Below are positions 55,739-64,000 of a DNA stretch of 64,000 nucleotides, one piece after another. The notes below the pieces were generated by a model. The model worked only from the letters and a program-made list of their open reading frames with translations, did not search any database and was not told the origin of the DNA. The stretch is taken from contig NZ_JXKQ01000005.1 in assembly GCF_001885945.1 (NCBI RefSeq), positions 124,001 to 188,000 of the forward strand, written 5' to 3'. Source of the DNA: Enterococcus hermanniensis. Lineage in GTDB: Bacteria > Bacillota > Bacilli > Lactobacillales > Enterococcaceae. Every line of letters begins with the position of its first letter. The stretch's first letter is position 1. A program made the position numbers and the translations under genes.

Positions 55739-56434
55739 CTATTTGGCAGCGAGTTTGTGTAATGCTTTTTCGGCTGCATCTTGTTCCGCCAATTTTTTAG
55801 ATTTTCCTTGCCCCGTACCGATCAATTGATCATCTGAATAGACGTCGATGGTAAAAATACGTTCATGGGCCGGACCTTCTTCATTGACTAAGCGATACTC
55901 GATTGTGACATCGCCACTTTTTTGTAAGACTTCTTGCAAACGTGTTTTGTGGTCCATCTCACGCGTAAAGTCTCCCGCTTCAATTCTAGGGAAAACTACG
56001 GTTTTGATAAAGCTTAACGCAGCTTCATATCCTTGATCTAAGTATAGTGCACCTAAGAATGATTCAAACAGGTCGCATAACAACGCTGCGCGCTGACGTC
56101 CACCTGAATTTTCTTCCCCTTTACCTAACATGATATATTGGTCAAAGTGACATTCTTTGGCGAATTTAGACAAACTTTCTTCCCGTACGATCGCTGAACG
56201 TAAGCGTGTCAAACGACCTTCAGGTAATGTTGGGTAATGATGATACAAATAGTCCGATACTTGAATTTCTAAGACAGCATCCCCTAAAAATTCTAACCGT
56301 TCATTATCTGAGATATTCATATTACGGTGTTCATTCACATAAGATGAGTGGGTAAACGCCTGCTCCAATAAGTTCACATCGTGAAAGACGATGCCATAGT
56401 TTTCTTTCAATTCATTTATCAACTGTGTATCCAT
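55739..56434 (-). CDS. rnc: Ribonuclease III
   Basis: Double-strand-specific RNase, matures rRNA and processes antisense pairs. 231 residues with the signature NERLEFLGDAVLEI, AALLCDLFESFLGALYLD, and a C-terminal double-stranded RNA-binding domain with GTGQGKSKKLAEQDAAEKAL. A TATAAT (56472-56477, minus strand) upstream suggests its own promoter, with a weak -35 box. Good AAAGGAA ribosome site. Confidence 0.96.
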   Translation of the reverse strand: MDTQLINELKENYGIVFHDVNLLEQAFTHSSYVNEHRNMNISDNERLEFLGDAVLEIQVSDYLYHHYPTLPEGRLTRLRSAIVREESLSKFAKECHFDQYIMLGKGEENSGGRQRAALLCDLFESFLGALYLDQGYEAALSFIKTVVFPRIEAGDFTREMDHKTRLQEVLQKSGDVTIEYRLVNEEGPAHERIFTIDVYSDDQLIGTGQGKSKKLAEQDAAEKALHKLAAK

Positions 56435-56597
56435 GGGCTCATTCCTTTTTTTGAGATTTCCATCACGCCTTATTATACTGTTTTTTTACTAATTTTTAAA
56501 TCAGAAGTCATGAACATAGCAAATTTTCAACCTTTGGCTAACTTTTGCGAATCAAAAATTCGTGTTAAAGTAAACAAAAAACTTTGGAGGGCTGTTG

Positions 56598-57101
56598 ATG
56601 GAAACTACTTCTGACGCATTACTAGTGATTGATTTACAAAAGGGTGTCTGTTATGGCGATCAAACAATTGACCAGCTATCTACATTGATTACTTTAGTGA
56701 ACCAACGAATCGAGACCTATCGAGAACAGAGAAAATCGATTATTTTTATTCAGCATTGCGATCTGGATCTGCCTTTTCAATCGGCAGCTTGGGAAATTCT
56801 TACTGACTTGAAGCGCAAAGAAACGGATTTTATCATCCAAAAAACACATGCAAATGCTTTTTATCAGACTGATCTCCAACTGCTATTACAAGCTCATCAG
56901 ATCAGTAGTCTTGAAATTTGCGGGGCCCAAACTGAATTTTGTGTCGATACGACCATCAAATTCGCGCATGGTTTAGGGTACCACTTGAGCATGAAACGAG
57001 GTGCATCCACGACCTATGATAATTCTTTTCTAAGTGCAGCAGAGACGATCGCTTTTTATGAAACTATTTGGGCGCAACGCTTTTTACACTTTATTGAATG
57101 A
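56598..57101 (+). CDS. Cysteine hydrolase of the isochorismatase family
   Basis: 167 residues: catalytic Asp (LLVIDLQKGVCYG), Lys in QKTHANAFYQTDL and Cys in LEICGAQTEFCVDTTIKFA, the triad of nicotinamidase and isochorismatase relatives. Substrate unknown, possibly an amide. The ATG at 56598 has TTTGGAGG seven bases before it; an in-frame TTG at 56595 is less likely. It is on the opposite strand to the conserved block around it, so it was inserted between acpP and rnc. Confidence 0.85.
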   Translation: METTSDALLVIDLQKGVCYGDQTIDQLSTLITLVNQRIETYREQRKSIIFIQHCDLDLPFQSAAWEILTDLKRKETDFIIQKTHANAFYQTDLQLLLQAHQISSLEICGAQTEFCVDTTIKFAHGLGYHLSMKRGASTTYDNSFLSAAETIAFYETIWAQRFLHFIE

Positions 57102-57113
57102 TCGAGTATAACT

Positions 57114-57139
57114 AAAAAAGACCTAGCTAGGTCTTTTTT
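57114..57139 (+). terminator. Terminator of the isochorismatase-like gene
   Basis: AAAAGACCTAG/CTAGGTCTTTT hairpin without a loop gap beyond the centre, followed by a T-run. Confidence 0.85.
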
Positions 57140-57151
57140 AAATAAAACAAA

Positions 57152-57182
57152 GGGCGCAACGAACAATTCGCTGCGCCTCTTT
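57152..57182. terminator. Second hairpin, terminator of acpP
   Basis: GGCGCAACGAA (57153-57163) pairs with TTCGCTGCGCC (57167-57177), one mismatch. Followed by T-rich sequence on both strands. Confidence 0.75.
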
Positions 57183-57185
57183 TTA

Positions 57186-57437
57186 TTAAGCTTTGTCGTT
57201 TTGCATAATGTAATCAACTGCAGCTCCAACAGTTCCAATTTTTTCAGCATCATCATCAGAGATTTCAGTTCCGAATTCATCTTCTAATTCTAAAACGAAT
57301 TCCATGATACTGATTGAATCTGCATTTAAGTCATCTTTGATACTCAATCCAAGAGTCACTTTATCTTCATCAATTTCAAAGTGATTTGAAATTATTTCAG
57401 CAACTTTGCTAAATACTTCTTCACGAGTCAACAACAT
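57186..57437 (-). CDS. acpP: Acyl carrier protein
   Basis: Carries growing acyl chains on phosphopantetheine. 83 residues, acidic, with the attachment site DLNADSISIMEFVLELEDEFG (Ser41). The usual DSLD/DSLS motif is DSIS here. Enterococci can carry two acyl carrier proteins; this one, next to plsX and rnc, probably serves phospholipid synthesis. The first codons ATG TTG TTG leave the exact start uncertain; GGAGG lies three bases before ATG. Confidence 0.92.
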   Translation of the reverse strand: MLLTREEVFSKVAEIISNHFEIDEDKVTLGLSIKDDLNADSISIMEFVLELEDEFGTEISDDDAEKIGTVGAAVDYIMQNDKA

Positions 57438-57495
57438 TCACCTCCACTTGATCAACTAATACTTGGGTATGTTTTTTTCTAAAAGGGCACAACTC

Positions 57496-57524
57496 ATTTT
57501 ACTGATGTTTGTTCCCTTTGTCCA
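57496..57524 (-). promoter_or_regulatory. Promoter of acpP
   Basis: Minus-strand TGGACA (57519-57524) and TAAAAT (57496-57501) 17 bases apart, so acpP can be expressed independently of plsX. Confidence 0.6.
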
Positions 57525-57552
57525 CCTTTTTCAGAAATCTACAAAGACTGTC

Positions 57553-58551
57553 TTAGGCTTGGTGGGTTTCAAAAAAATTAACTGATTGGCCCACGACATC
57601 TGTTTCTAACATTAGATGGATTTGGTCAATCGTATTGGCGACAGCTTCTGGTCCAGTCGACCCATGAGTTTTGATAACCGGTGCTTTAAGACCAAATAAC
57701 ACTGCACCGCCGTGAGCAGAATAATCTAGTTTGTCTTTCAAGCCATAAAGCGTATCTTTCAACATTACAGCACCCAGTTTTCCTTTTACGCCGGCATCGT
57801 TGATACTGCCCTTTAATAGCGTCATCAAACCCATCGCGGTTCCCTCGATAGTTTTCAAGACTGCATTTCCTGTAAAGCCATCTGTCACTACGACATCGGC
57901 TACACCATTTAATAATTCACGCGCTTCGACATTTCCAACGAAATTGATGCTTTCTTCTGCTTGTAATAATTTAAAGGCTTCTTTGGTCAACTCACTGCCT
58001 TTTGTTTCTTCTGTTCCATTGTTTAAAAGCCCCACGCGAGGGTTTTCGATTCCACGAACATGTTTTGCATAAAAAGAACCTAAGATTGCATATTGGTGAA
58101 GATGCTCTGCTTTGTTTTCTGCATTTGCTCCTAAATCCAGCATATCAAATCCTTCTGTTCCGTTTAGCACAGGTAAAGTTGACATCAAGCCTGGACGCTC
58201 AATCCCTTTAATCCGACCGATTACAAATAGTCCCGCCGCTAATAGTGCACCCGTGTTCCCAGCAGAAAAAATAGCATCGGCATTCCCATCTTTGACTGCT
58301 TGGGCTGCTAAGACCATTGAGGCATTCTTTTTACGACGAATCGCTCTCACTGGTTCATCATCACTATTGATTTTTTCATCCGTATGGATAATCGTAATAT
58401 TTTTTTCATTAGTTAAATATTGGCGGATCGCATCTTCTTTTCCATATAATTGAAATTCAATCTCTGGATGTTTCTTTTGTGCTAGCATCACACCTTCTAC
58501 AATAGCTTGTGGCGCGAAATCTCCGCCCATTGTATCTACAGCAATTCTCAT
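57553..58551 (-). CDS. plsX: Phosphate acyltransferase PlsX
   Basis: Converts acyl-ACP to acyl-phosphate for glycerol-3-phosphate acylation. 332 residues: [54 protein letters not shown] and [13 protein letters not shown], all PlsX hallmarks. It lies directly upstream of acpP; fabD and fabG, often between them in Bacillus, are absent here. Confidence 0.95.
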   Translation of the reverse strand: MRIAVDTMGGDFAPQAIVEGVMLAQKKHPEIEFQLYGKEDAIRQYLTNEKNITIIHTDEKINSDDEPVRAIRRKKNASMVLAAQAVKDGNADAIFSAGNTGALLAAGLFVIGRIKGIERPGLMSTLPVLNGTEGFDMLDLGANAENKAEHLHQYAILGSFYAKHVRGIENPRVGLLNNGTEETKGSELTKEAFKLLQAEESINFVGNVEARELLNGVADVVVTDGFTGNAVLKTIEGTAMGLMTLLKGSINDAGVKGKLGAVMLKDTLYGLKDKLDYSAHGGAVLFGLKAPVIKTHGSTGPEAVANTIDQIHLMLETDVVGQSVNFFETHQA

Positions 58552-58699
58552 GAAAAAACTCTCTCCTTTTTTCGTTTCAATGTATTTATTTCCGCAAGCG
58601 AAAAAATATATTTATAATTGACGTTCAACAGGAACTCTTCAGGACAACTTGATCCCTACTATTCGATTGTATCATTTTTTTACCCCAACCAGTATAGCA

Positions 58700-60733
58700 T
58701 TAGTCAAAGTAGGTTTCACCTGTTTCAGTAGGTTTAAGCATCTTAGCTAATGGAGCAAAAGCTGGGTCTGCTCGCCAATCCTCTAATTGCCAAATTTGAT
58801 TGGCTTCATCTCGAGCAACTTCTAAAACATTTGCATCATTAACCAAGTCAGCGATTATAAATTGTGGTAATCCTGATTGACGAAAACCAAAGACTTCTCC
58901 AGGCCCACGTAATTCTAAATCTTTTTCACTTAAAATAAAACCATTATTGGTTTCTGTCATAATTTTCATTCGTTCTTTACCCATTTCATTCTTAGGGCTA
59001 GCAACTAAAATACAGTAAGAAGCATCCGATCCTCGACCTACACGACCACGTAATTGGTGCAGTTGAGCTAAACCGAAACGATCCGCATCCATAATAAACA
59101 TCACTGTCGCATTTGGCACATTCACTCCAACTTCGATGACTGTAGTAGAAACTAAAATCTGACTTTGATTGTCTTTAAATTCTTCCATGATTGTTTCTTT
59201 TTCTGCATTTTTCATCTTACCGTGTAAGAGACTAACTTGATAATTTGGGGCGTAATACTCACTCAGATGCTCATAGATTTCCGTCGCATTTTTCACATCC
59301 AATGCTTCAGATTCTTCGATCAATGGACAAATTACATACAATTGATGGCCTGCCTGTAATTCCAGTTTTGCCCAATCTAAAGTATGTTCTAATTGTTTCG
59401 GTTTGATCCAACTAGTTTTGATTGGAATCCGACCAGCCGGCATTTGATCAATCACCGAGACGTCCATCTCCCCATAAGCTGTGATAGCTAAGGTTCGGGG
59501 AATCGGTGTTGCCGTCATGAACAAAACATCTGGATGCAAGCCTTTTTCTCTTAGTACTCGCCGTTGATTCACACCAAAGCGATGCTGTTCATCCGTAATG
59601 ACTAGGCCTAGCTTTTTAAACTGAACATCGTCTTGAATCAATGCATGCGTTCCTACGATCACGTCGATTTCACCATTTTGCAACCCTGCTAAAATTGCTC
59701 GTCGTTCTTTGGTTTTAGTTGATCCGGTCAATAAAGCAACTCGCAGCTCTAAAGGATCGAATAACTGTGTCAAACTTTCTAGATGTTGTTGCGCTAAAAT
59801 TTCAGTCGGAACCATCAGTGCTCCTTGAAAACCGGCTGTCATCGTAGCGTATAACGCAATTGCGGCAACAACAGTTTTACCACTACCTACATCACCTTGC
59901 AACAATCGCTGCATATGTTTTTGACTACGCAAATCATAACAGATCTCATTCGTCACACGCTTTTGAGCATCCGTTAATTCGAAAGGTAATGTTTGCGTGA
60001 ACCTTTTTAGGCGTTCCACATCATAACGGATCGCTAAGCCATTTTTTTCGCTCCGCTCACTTTTTTTCAATCCTTGCATCCGCATTTGGAATAAGAAAAA
60101 TTCTTCAAAGACCACGCGCCGTTTTGCTTGATGACTTTCGGCTGGATTTTTAGGAAAGTGCATCGCACGCATCGCCTGTTTTCTTGGCAGTAAACGATAC
60201 TTTTCTAACAGATAATCCGGTAGATTTTCTGGTACTTGATCCCCAAATTTTTCAAAAGCTACCTTAATCAAATCTACTAGTGTACTTTGACGAATCGATT
60301 TCGTCACGTGATAGATTGGGGCATATTCTTCTGTTTGTTTTCCCCCTAGAATCTTCATTCCATTCATTGATTTTCGTTTTGCATCCCATTTTCCATAGAC
60401 AGCTAATTCTTCCCCAACTTCGATTTTTTCTTTCAAGTAAGGTTGATTAAAAAAAGAAACCATGAAGACTGCATGATCTTGCATCATCCGAAATTGCAAA
60501 CGGCTTTTCTTATAACCGAAGCGACTAACGACCGGTGCAGAGACGATTACACCTTTTAACGTTACCTTTTCTTGATCATTGATTTCCAATAAATTCTTTT
60601 CTTGGATATCTTCATAGCGAAAAGGGTAATAGCTCAACAGATCCTCGACTGTCAAAATACCCAATTCCGCCAATGTCTGGACGCGTTTAGGACCGACACC
60701 TGGCAACACTGAAACAGCTTCTTGAATCCCCAT
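58700..60733 (-). CDS. recG: ATP-dependent DNA helicase RecG
   Basis: Branch-migrating helicase for fork repair. 677 residues: OB-fold wedge domain (about 50-150), helicase motifs GDVGSGKTVVA, DEQHRFG, TATPIPRTLA, STTVIEVGVNVPNAT and QLRGRVGRG, and the C-terminal RecG-specific region FGFRQSGLPQF. I chose the ATG at 60733 (GGAGGGG six bases before it) over the ATG at 60754. Usual place between fakA and plsX. Confidence 0.95.
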   Translation of the reverse strand: MGIQEAVSVLPGVGPKRVQTLAELGILTVEDLLSYYPFRYEDIQEKNLLEINDQEKVTLKGVIVSAPVVSRFGYKKSRLQFRMMQDHAVFMVSFFNQPYLKEKIEVGEELAVYGKWDAKRKSMNGMKILGGKQTEEYAPIYHVTKSIRQSTLVDLIKVAFEKFGDQVPENLPDYLLEKYRLLPRKQAMRAMHFPKNPAESHQAKRRVVFEEFFLFQMRMQGLKKSERSEKNGLAIRYDVERLKRFTQTLPFELTDAQKRVTNEICYDLRSQKHMQRLLQGDVGSGKTVVAAIALYATMTAGFQGALMVPTEILAQQHLESLTQLFDPLELRVALLTGSTKTKERRAILAGLQNGEIDVIVGTHALIQDDVQFKKLGLVITDEQHRFGVNQRRVLREKGLHPDVLFMTATPIPRTLAITAYGEMDVSVIDQMPAGRIPIKTSWIKPKQLEHTLDWAKLELQAGHQLYVICPLIEESEALDVKNATEIYEHLSEYYAPNYQVSLLHGKMKNAEKETIMEEFKDNQSQILVSTTVIEVGVNVPNATVMFIMDADRFGLAQLHQLRGRVGRGSDASYCILVASPKNEMGKERMKIMTETNNGFILSEKDLELRGPGEVFGFRQSGLPQFIIADLVNDANVLEVARDEANQIWQLEDWRADPAFAPLAKMLKPTETGETYFD

Positions 60734-60792
60734 AATTCCCCTCCTCTCTTTCATTTTTATAACGATACACGCGTATTTTTCGTAGCAAAATT

Positions 60793-60828
60793 AACAAAAG
60801 GAGCGCACCAATTTTATTGGCCCACTCC
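60793..60828. terminator. Terminator of the asp23-fakA operon
   Basis: Imperfect hairpin: GGAG (60800-60803) and CCAAT with ATTGG and CTCC (60825-60828); T-rich on both sides. Confidence 0.65.
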
Positions 60829-60855
60829 CTTTTTCGTTCATTCGTTCTATTTTTA

Positions 60856-62538
60856 TTATTCTGCTGAAAGTAAGTATGGATAAACTGGTTGATTTCCTTC
60901 ATGGATCTCAACTTCTAAATCTGGATAGCTTGCCACTAACATTTCACTGATTTTTTCAGCTTCAGCTTGATCGCCATCTTCACCTACGATGATCGTGATG
61001 ATTTCGATATCTTCATTGATCATTTTATTTAACGTATCAAGGGTTGTTTGGTATTGATCTGGTTCAGAAAGAACAATTCTCCCATCGATCATGCCTAAGA
61101 AATCACCTTCATGAATTTCAACGCCATCGATCGACGTATCGCGAATCGCGTGCGTGATTTGACCACTGACCACTGATTCCAACATCTCTGTCATCGCTGT
61201 TTTATTGTCTTCCAAGCTTTGCTCCCCATTAAAGGCTAACATTGCTGTCATCCCTTGAGAGACGGTCTTACTTGGTACGACTGCTACAGGAATCTCAGAA
61301 ACTTCTGCTGCTTGATCTGCCGCCATGAAAATATTCTTATTATTCGGTAGTACGACTACTTGATCAGCATTGACTTCTTTGATTGCTTTCAAGATATCTT
61401 CAGTACTTGGATTCATCGTTTGTCCGCCACTGATAACATAATCAGCACCTAGACTCTTGAACAGCTCTTGAACCCCTTCACCAGCTGCGATCGCAATCAC
61501 AGCAAATGGTTTACGTTCAGCAGGAGTCGCTTCGAAAGCAGTAACTTCTTCATCATGTTCCAAAATTGTTTCGTGTTGTAGACGCATATTATCTACTTTA
61601 ATTTTGATTAACGCACCAAATTTTTGGCCGTAGTTCATGACTTCCCCTGGATGTTCCGTATGTACATGGACTTTTACGATTTCTTCATCATTAACAACTA
61701 ATAATGAATCACCGATACCATCTAAATAATTACGGAAAGTATCATAGTCGAAGGTACTATCAACAGTCGGGCCTTCACCAAGACGAACCATGATTTCTGT
61801 ACAATACCCAAAAGTGATATCTTCTGTCGCTAATTGACCTTGGACACTGCGATGATGTTCTGCATTGACCATTTCATCCATTTCAGCTGGACTTGGTTCA
61901 TACGTATCATCAGCTTGGAAGTCACCTGTTAAGGCACTTAAAAAACCTTCATAAATGAACAATAAACCTTGACCGCCACTATCGACTACGCCAACTTCTT
62001 TCAAAACTGGCAACATATCAGGCGTTTTGTCTAATGCTTTTTTACCAAATTTTACAACGTCTGTCATCACTTCGATCACATCGTCTGTTTGTTTTGCTTT
62101 GCGCTCACCAGCTTTTGCTGATTCACGTGCAACCGTTAGAATCGTACCTTCTACGGGTTTCATCACTGCTTTATAGGCAGTTTCTACACCATGAACCAAT
62201 GCTTTAGCTAAATCTTCTGCATTTAGTGTTTCAACATCTAAAATAGCTTTAGAAAATCCACGGAATAATTGTGACAAGATAACGCCAGAATTTCCGCGCG
62301 CGCCCATCAACAAACCTTTCGCTAAGACATTCGCTAATTCTCCAACTTTTTCTGAAGCAGAATTGACCACGGCAGTTGCACCGCTAGTCATTGATAAGTT
62401 CATGTTGGTACCAGTATCGCCATCCGGCACTGGGAATACATTTAATGAATTGACATACTCTGCATTAACTTGCAGACGTTTAGCGCCAGCCTCAATCATC
62501 TCTTGAAATTGACTTGCGCTGATTTCTGTTACCTTCAC
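60856..62538 (-). CDS. fakA: Fatty acid kinase subunit A (DAK1/YloV family)
   Basis: ATP-binding kinase that phosphorylates fatty acids bound to FakB proteins, feeding the same acyl-phosphate pool as PlsX. 560 residues: DhaL-type N-terminal domain with NVFPVPDGDTGTNMNLS and GARGNSGVILSQ (about 35-85), a middle domain, and a DegV-like C-terminal domain. FakB genes are not in this window. Start GTG at 62538 with AAGGAGG nine bases before it; it follows the asp23-like gene by 29 bases. Confidence 0.93.
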   Translation of the reverse strand: MKVTEISASQFQEMIEAGAKRLQVNAEYVNSLNVFPVPDGDTGTNMNLSMTSGATAVVNSASEKVGELANVLAKGLLMGARGNSGVILSQLFRGFSKAILDVETLNAEDLAKALVHGVETAYKAVMKPVEGTILTVARESAKAGERKAKQTDDVIEVMTDVVKFGKKALDKTPDMLPVLKEVGVVDSGGQGLLFIYEGFLSALTGDFQADDTYEPSPAEMDEMVNAEHHRSVQGQLATEDITFGYCTEIMVRLGEGPTVDSTFDYDTFRNYLDGIGDSLLVVNDEEIVKVHVHTEHPGEVMNYGQKFGALIKIKVDNMRLQHETILEHDEEVTAFEATPAERKPFAVIAIAAGEGVQELFKSLGADYVISGGQTMNPSTEDILKAIKEVNADQVVVLPNNKNIFMAADQAAEVSEIPVAVVPSKTVSQGMTAMLAFNGEQSLEDNKTAMTEMLESVVSGQITHAIRDTSIDGVEIHEGDFLGMIDGRIVLSEPDQYQTTLDTLNKMINEDIEIITIIVGEDGDQAEAEKISEMLVASYPDLEVEIHEGNQPVYPYLLSAE

Positions 62539-62567
62539 TTACATAGTCCTCCTTAAGAACACTGCCT

Positions 62568-62930
62568 TTAGTCTGGCAGAACACGCACACCTTGAACGTA
62601 CACATTCACTGAATTAGCTGTAACTCCAAGCATCGTTTCTAAATTATATTTTACTTTTTCTTGAACATTACGAGATACTTCGGAAATTTTTGTACCGTAG
62701 CTGACAATTGTATAAACGTCAACTGCGATGCCATTTTCTTCTTGACGTATAACAACGCCGCGTGAATAGTTTTCTTTTCTTAAAATCTCTGTGATATTAT
62801 CTTTAATTTGATTTTTGCTAGCCATACCGACGATACCAAACACGTCAGTAACTGCACCGCCGACAACCGTCGCGATGACATCGTTTGAAATTTCGATCAT
62901 ACCAGTCTGTGTATTGATTTTCACAGCCAT
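62568..62930 (-). CDS. Asp23/Gls24-family envelope stress protein (YloU-like)
   Basis: 120 residues: IEISNDVIATVVGGAVTDVFGIVGMAS is the Asp23 family motif, followed by GVVIRQEENGIAVDVYTIVSYG. Members are induced by cell-wall or alkaline stress; this YloU-type one always sits upstream of fakA. The TAAGGAGG site precedes ATG. Confidence 0.92.
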   Translation of the reverse strand: MAVKINTQTGMIEISNDVIATVVGGAVTDVFGIVGMASKNQIKDNITEILRKENYSRGVVIRQEENGIAVDVYTIVSYGTKISEVSRNVQEKVKYNLETMLGVTANSVNVYVQGVRVLPD

Positions 62931-62975
62931 AGTTGTTAGCCTCCTTAAATAGGCCTAATTGCCCATTTTTTCTAC

Positions 62976-63005
62976 TATAACAGTTTATCATAGCCCTACG
63001 ACAAA
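62976..63005 (-). promoter_or_regulatory. Promoter of the asp23-fakA operon
   Basis: Minus-strand TTGTCG (63000-63005) and TTATAG (62976-62981), spacing 18, 45 bases before the start codon. Confidence 0.5.
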
Positions 63006-63236
63006 TAAAAGAAAGTTTCATTGCGATTTATTGATAAGACCTTCTTATCTCTCACACAATCTTTCTTCTTGCTCTTTAAGTATTTGCAACTTTTCAAAGT
63101 CTTTACGCTAACAGAGTATAATTTAACCGTAAATGCCTTGAATGTCAATCTTTATAGAAAATTCCTCTTGCTAAATCCAATGAAATGTGATAAGTTATTT
63201 TAGTATGAGCCAAAGAAGCGCTCCAACATGAAGGCA
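63006..63236. other. Intergenic region upstream of rpmB
   Basis: No gene recognised. A TATAAT at 63117-63122 on the plus strand could be the rpmB -10 box, but no good -35 box stands 16-18 bases upstream. Confidence 0.35.
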
Positions 63237-63253
63237 AAAGGAGGAAACATCAC

Positions 63254-63442
63254 ATGGCAAAAGTTTGCTATTTTACTGGTCGTAAAACAAGAAGTGCAAA
63301 TAACCGTTCTCACGCTATGAACGCTACTAAACGTACTGTAAAACCTAATTTACAAAAAGTTCGCGTGTTAATTGACGGAAAACCTAAAAAAGTTTGGGTC
63401 TCAACTCGTGCTTTGAAATCTGGAAAAGTTGAGCGCGTTTAA
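63254..63442 (+). CDS. rpmB: 50S ribosomal protein L28
   Basis: 62-residue ribosomal protein: [36 protein letters not shown]-type sequence with [20 protein letters not shown] at the end. Single Cys, so it is the form without the zinc cluster. AAAAGGAGG stands nine bases before the ATG. Divergent from asp23-fakA, as in other Firmicutes. Confidence 0.97.
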   Translation: MAKVCYFTGRKTRSANNRSHAMNATKRTVKPNLQKVRVLIDGKPKKVWVSTRALKSGKVERV

Positions 63443-63460
63443 TATTATCCAATCAAACCA

Positions 63461-63486
63461 AACCGTTCGATCACGAGCGGTTTTTT
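63461..63486 (+). terminator. Terminator of rpmB
   Basis: AACCGTTCG (63461-63469) pairs with CGAGCGGTT (63474-63482), followed by TTTT. Confidence 0.85.
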
Positions 63487-63536
63487 ATTTTGACTTTTTT
63501 CATTTTGGTCATTGATTTCTATAATTGAAGACGCAC

Positions 63537-63566
63537 AAAAAAGAGCCGGCAATGCTGGCTCTTTTT
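63537..63566. terminator. Second terminator-like hairpin downstream of rpmB
   Basis: AGAGCCGGC (63542-63550) pairs with GCTGGCTCT (63554-63562), one G-U pair, A-run before and T-run after. Confidence 0.8.
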
Positions 63567-63636
63567 CTTTTTATTAGTGTTTTTATAAATCTTTGCTTGC
63601 GTTTCATAGCTCCTTCACAAAATCTAAGGGCTTCTG

Positions 63637-63645
63637 TGGTAAAAT
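63637..63645 (+). promoter_or_regulatory. Extended -10 element upstream of the yfhO-like gene
   Basis: TGGTAAAAT has the TGn extension in front of TAAAAT, 38 bases before the ATG; -35 box is poor. Confidence 0.4.
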
Positions 63646-63683
63646 TTGGGTAGTCTGTTGAAAGAAAATGGGTGATTTTTATT

Positions 63684-64000
63684 ATGAAGAACTATCTCAA
63701 AGAAAATCGATGGTACCTATTAGCCAGCTTTTTCTTGCCAGCATTGATCATGGTGGCCGTTTATTTGACGATTGGGATTTATCCCGGATCAAGCCGAAGC
63801 GTTTTAGCCAGTGACGCTTTTTCACAATTTTCGAACTTCCACGCAAGTTTTCGGAATATGCTTTTAGGAAAGCAAGGGCTTTTTTATAACTGGAACACTT
63901 CTTTAGGATTAAATTATTTATCCTTAGTCTCTTATTACTTAGGTGGATTTTTTACACCTTTAGTGCTTTTCTTTCCCAATCAGTTAATGCCAGATGCTTT
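63684..64000 (+). CDS. YfhO-family membrane protein, N-terminal part (runs off the window)
   Basis: At least 105 residues: short basic start, helix LLASFFLPALIMVAVYLTIGIYPGSSRSVL, then LASDAFSQFSNFHASFRNMLLGKQGLFYNWNTSLGLNYL and a further helix. The aspartate-containing segment after the first helix is typical of YfhO, a multi-spanning protein that in Listeria and Bacillus glycosylates lipoteichoic acid or supports lipid-linked sugar transfer. GGTGA lies ten bases before the ATG. The rest of the gene is outside. Confidence 0.82.
   Translation, partial: MKNYLKENRWYLLASFFLPALIMVAVYLTIGIYPGSSRSVLASDAFSQFSNFHASFRNMLLGKQGLFYNWNTSLGLNYLSLVSYYLGGFFTPLVLFFPNQLMPDA

Overview
The window is low-GC Firmicutes chromosome, most probably an Enterococcus other than E. 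faecalis. This is judged by eye from protein resemblance (Ddl, CshA, Smc, GshF, KimA-like permease, OpuC system), the strong AGGAGG-type ribosome binding sites and the local gene order recG-plsX-acpP-rnc-smc-HAD-ftsY. No search was run. No rRNA, tRNA, intact insertion sequence, prophage or CRISPR array was seen.

Layout. 1-1544 is the 3' part of adhE. 1613-4255 is a P-type cation ATPase. 4256-4860 has no protein gene but holds a candidate structured non-coding RNA of about 375 nt with its own promoter and terminator. 4861-9708 is a redox/detoxification stretch: MarR regulator, aldo/keto reductase, azoreductase, TetR regulator, amidohydrolase and an alpha/beta hydrolase broken by one in-frame stop. 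9796-10827 is queA. 11307-14706 is an opuC-type compatible-solute ABC transporter. 14746-19429 is a MarR gene with a heterodimeric ABC exporter, one subunit carrying an unusual large extracellular insert. 19625-21457 is a KimA-like potassium permease and 21602-24337 a YhgE/Pip membrane protein. 24489-25744 is an oxidoreductase with a small partner gene. 25894-29506 is a second heterodimeric ABC exporter. 29694-31148 is an Mga-type regulator.

31492-38047 is a cell-envelope block: mazF-like toxin without antitoxin, alr, acpS, cshA with a long leader, murF and ddl. 38148-41378 holds less characterised genes (YaiI family, polytopic membrane protein, metallophosphoesterase, small hypothetical). 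41435-43696 is gshF. 43697-47681 looks eroded: remnant of a cystathionine gamma-synthase/lyase gene, a very AT-rich Mga-like regulator with a perfect 13-bp dyad in front, and an oleate hydratase gene frameshifted in a homopolymer. 47705-49579 has a DUF1269-type protein and a penicillin V acylase/bile salt hydrolase family enzyme. 49923-62930 is the conserved phospholipid / cell-cycle / DNA-repair block (ftsY, HAD, smc, rnc, acpP, plsX, recG, fakA, asp23-like) interrupted by one isochorismatase-like gene on the other strand. rpmB and the start of a YfhO-family gene close the window.

How the genes fit together: alr, ddl and murF supply and use D-Ala-D-Ala for peptidoglycan. AcpS, AcpP, PlsX and FakA all feed acyl groups into phospholipid synthesis. 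OpuC, the KimA-like permease and perhaps the P-type ATPase handle osmotic and ion balance. The ABC exporters, oleate hydratase, acylase and redox enzymes suggest life in a host gut or another lipid- and drug-exposed niche. The least explained items are the 4.4-4.8 kb RNA, the cshA leader, the exporter insert and the eroded 43.7-47.7 kb region.
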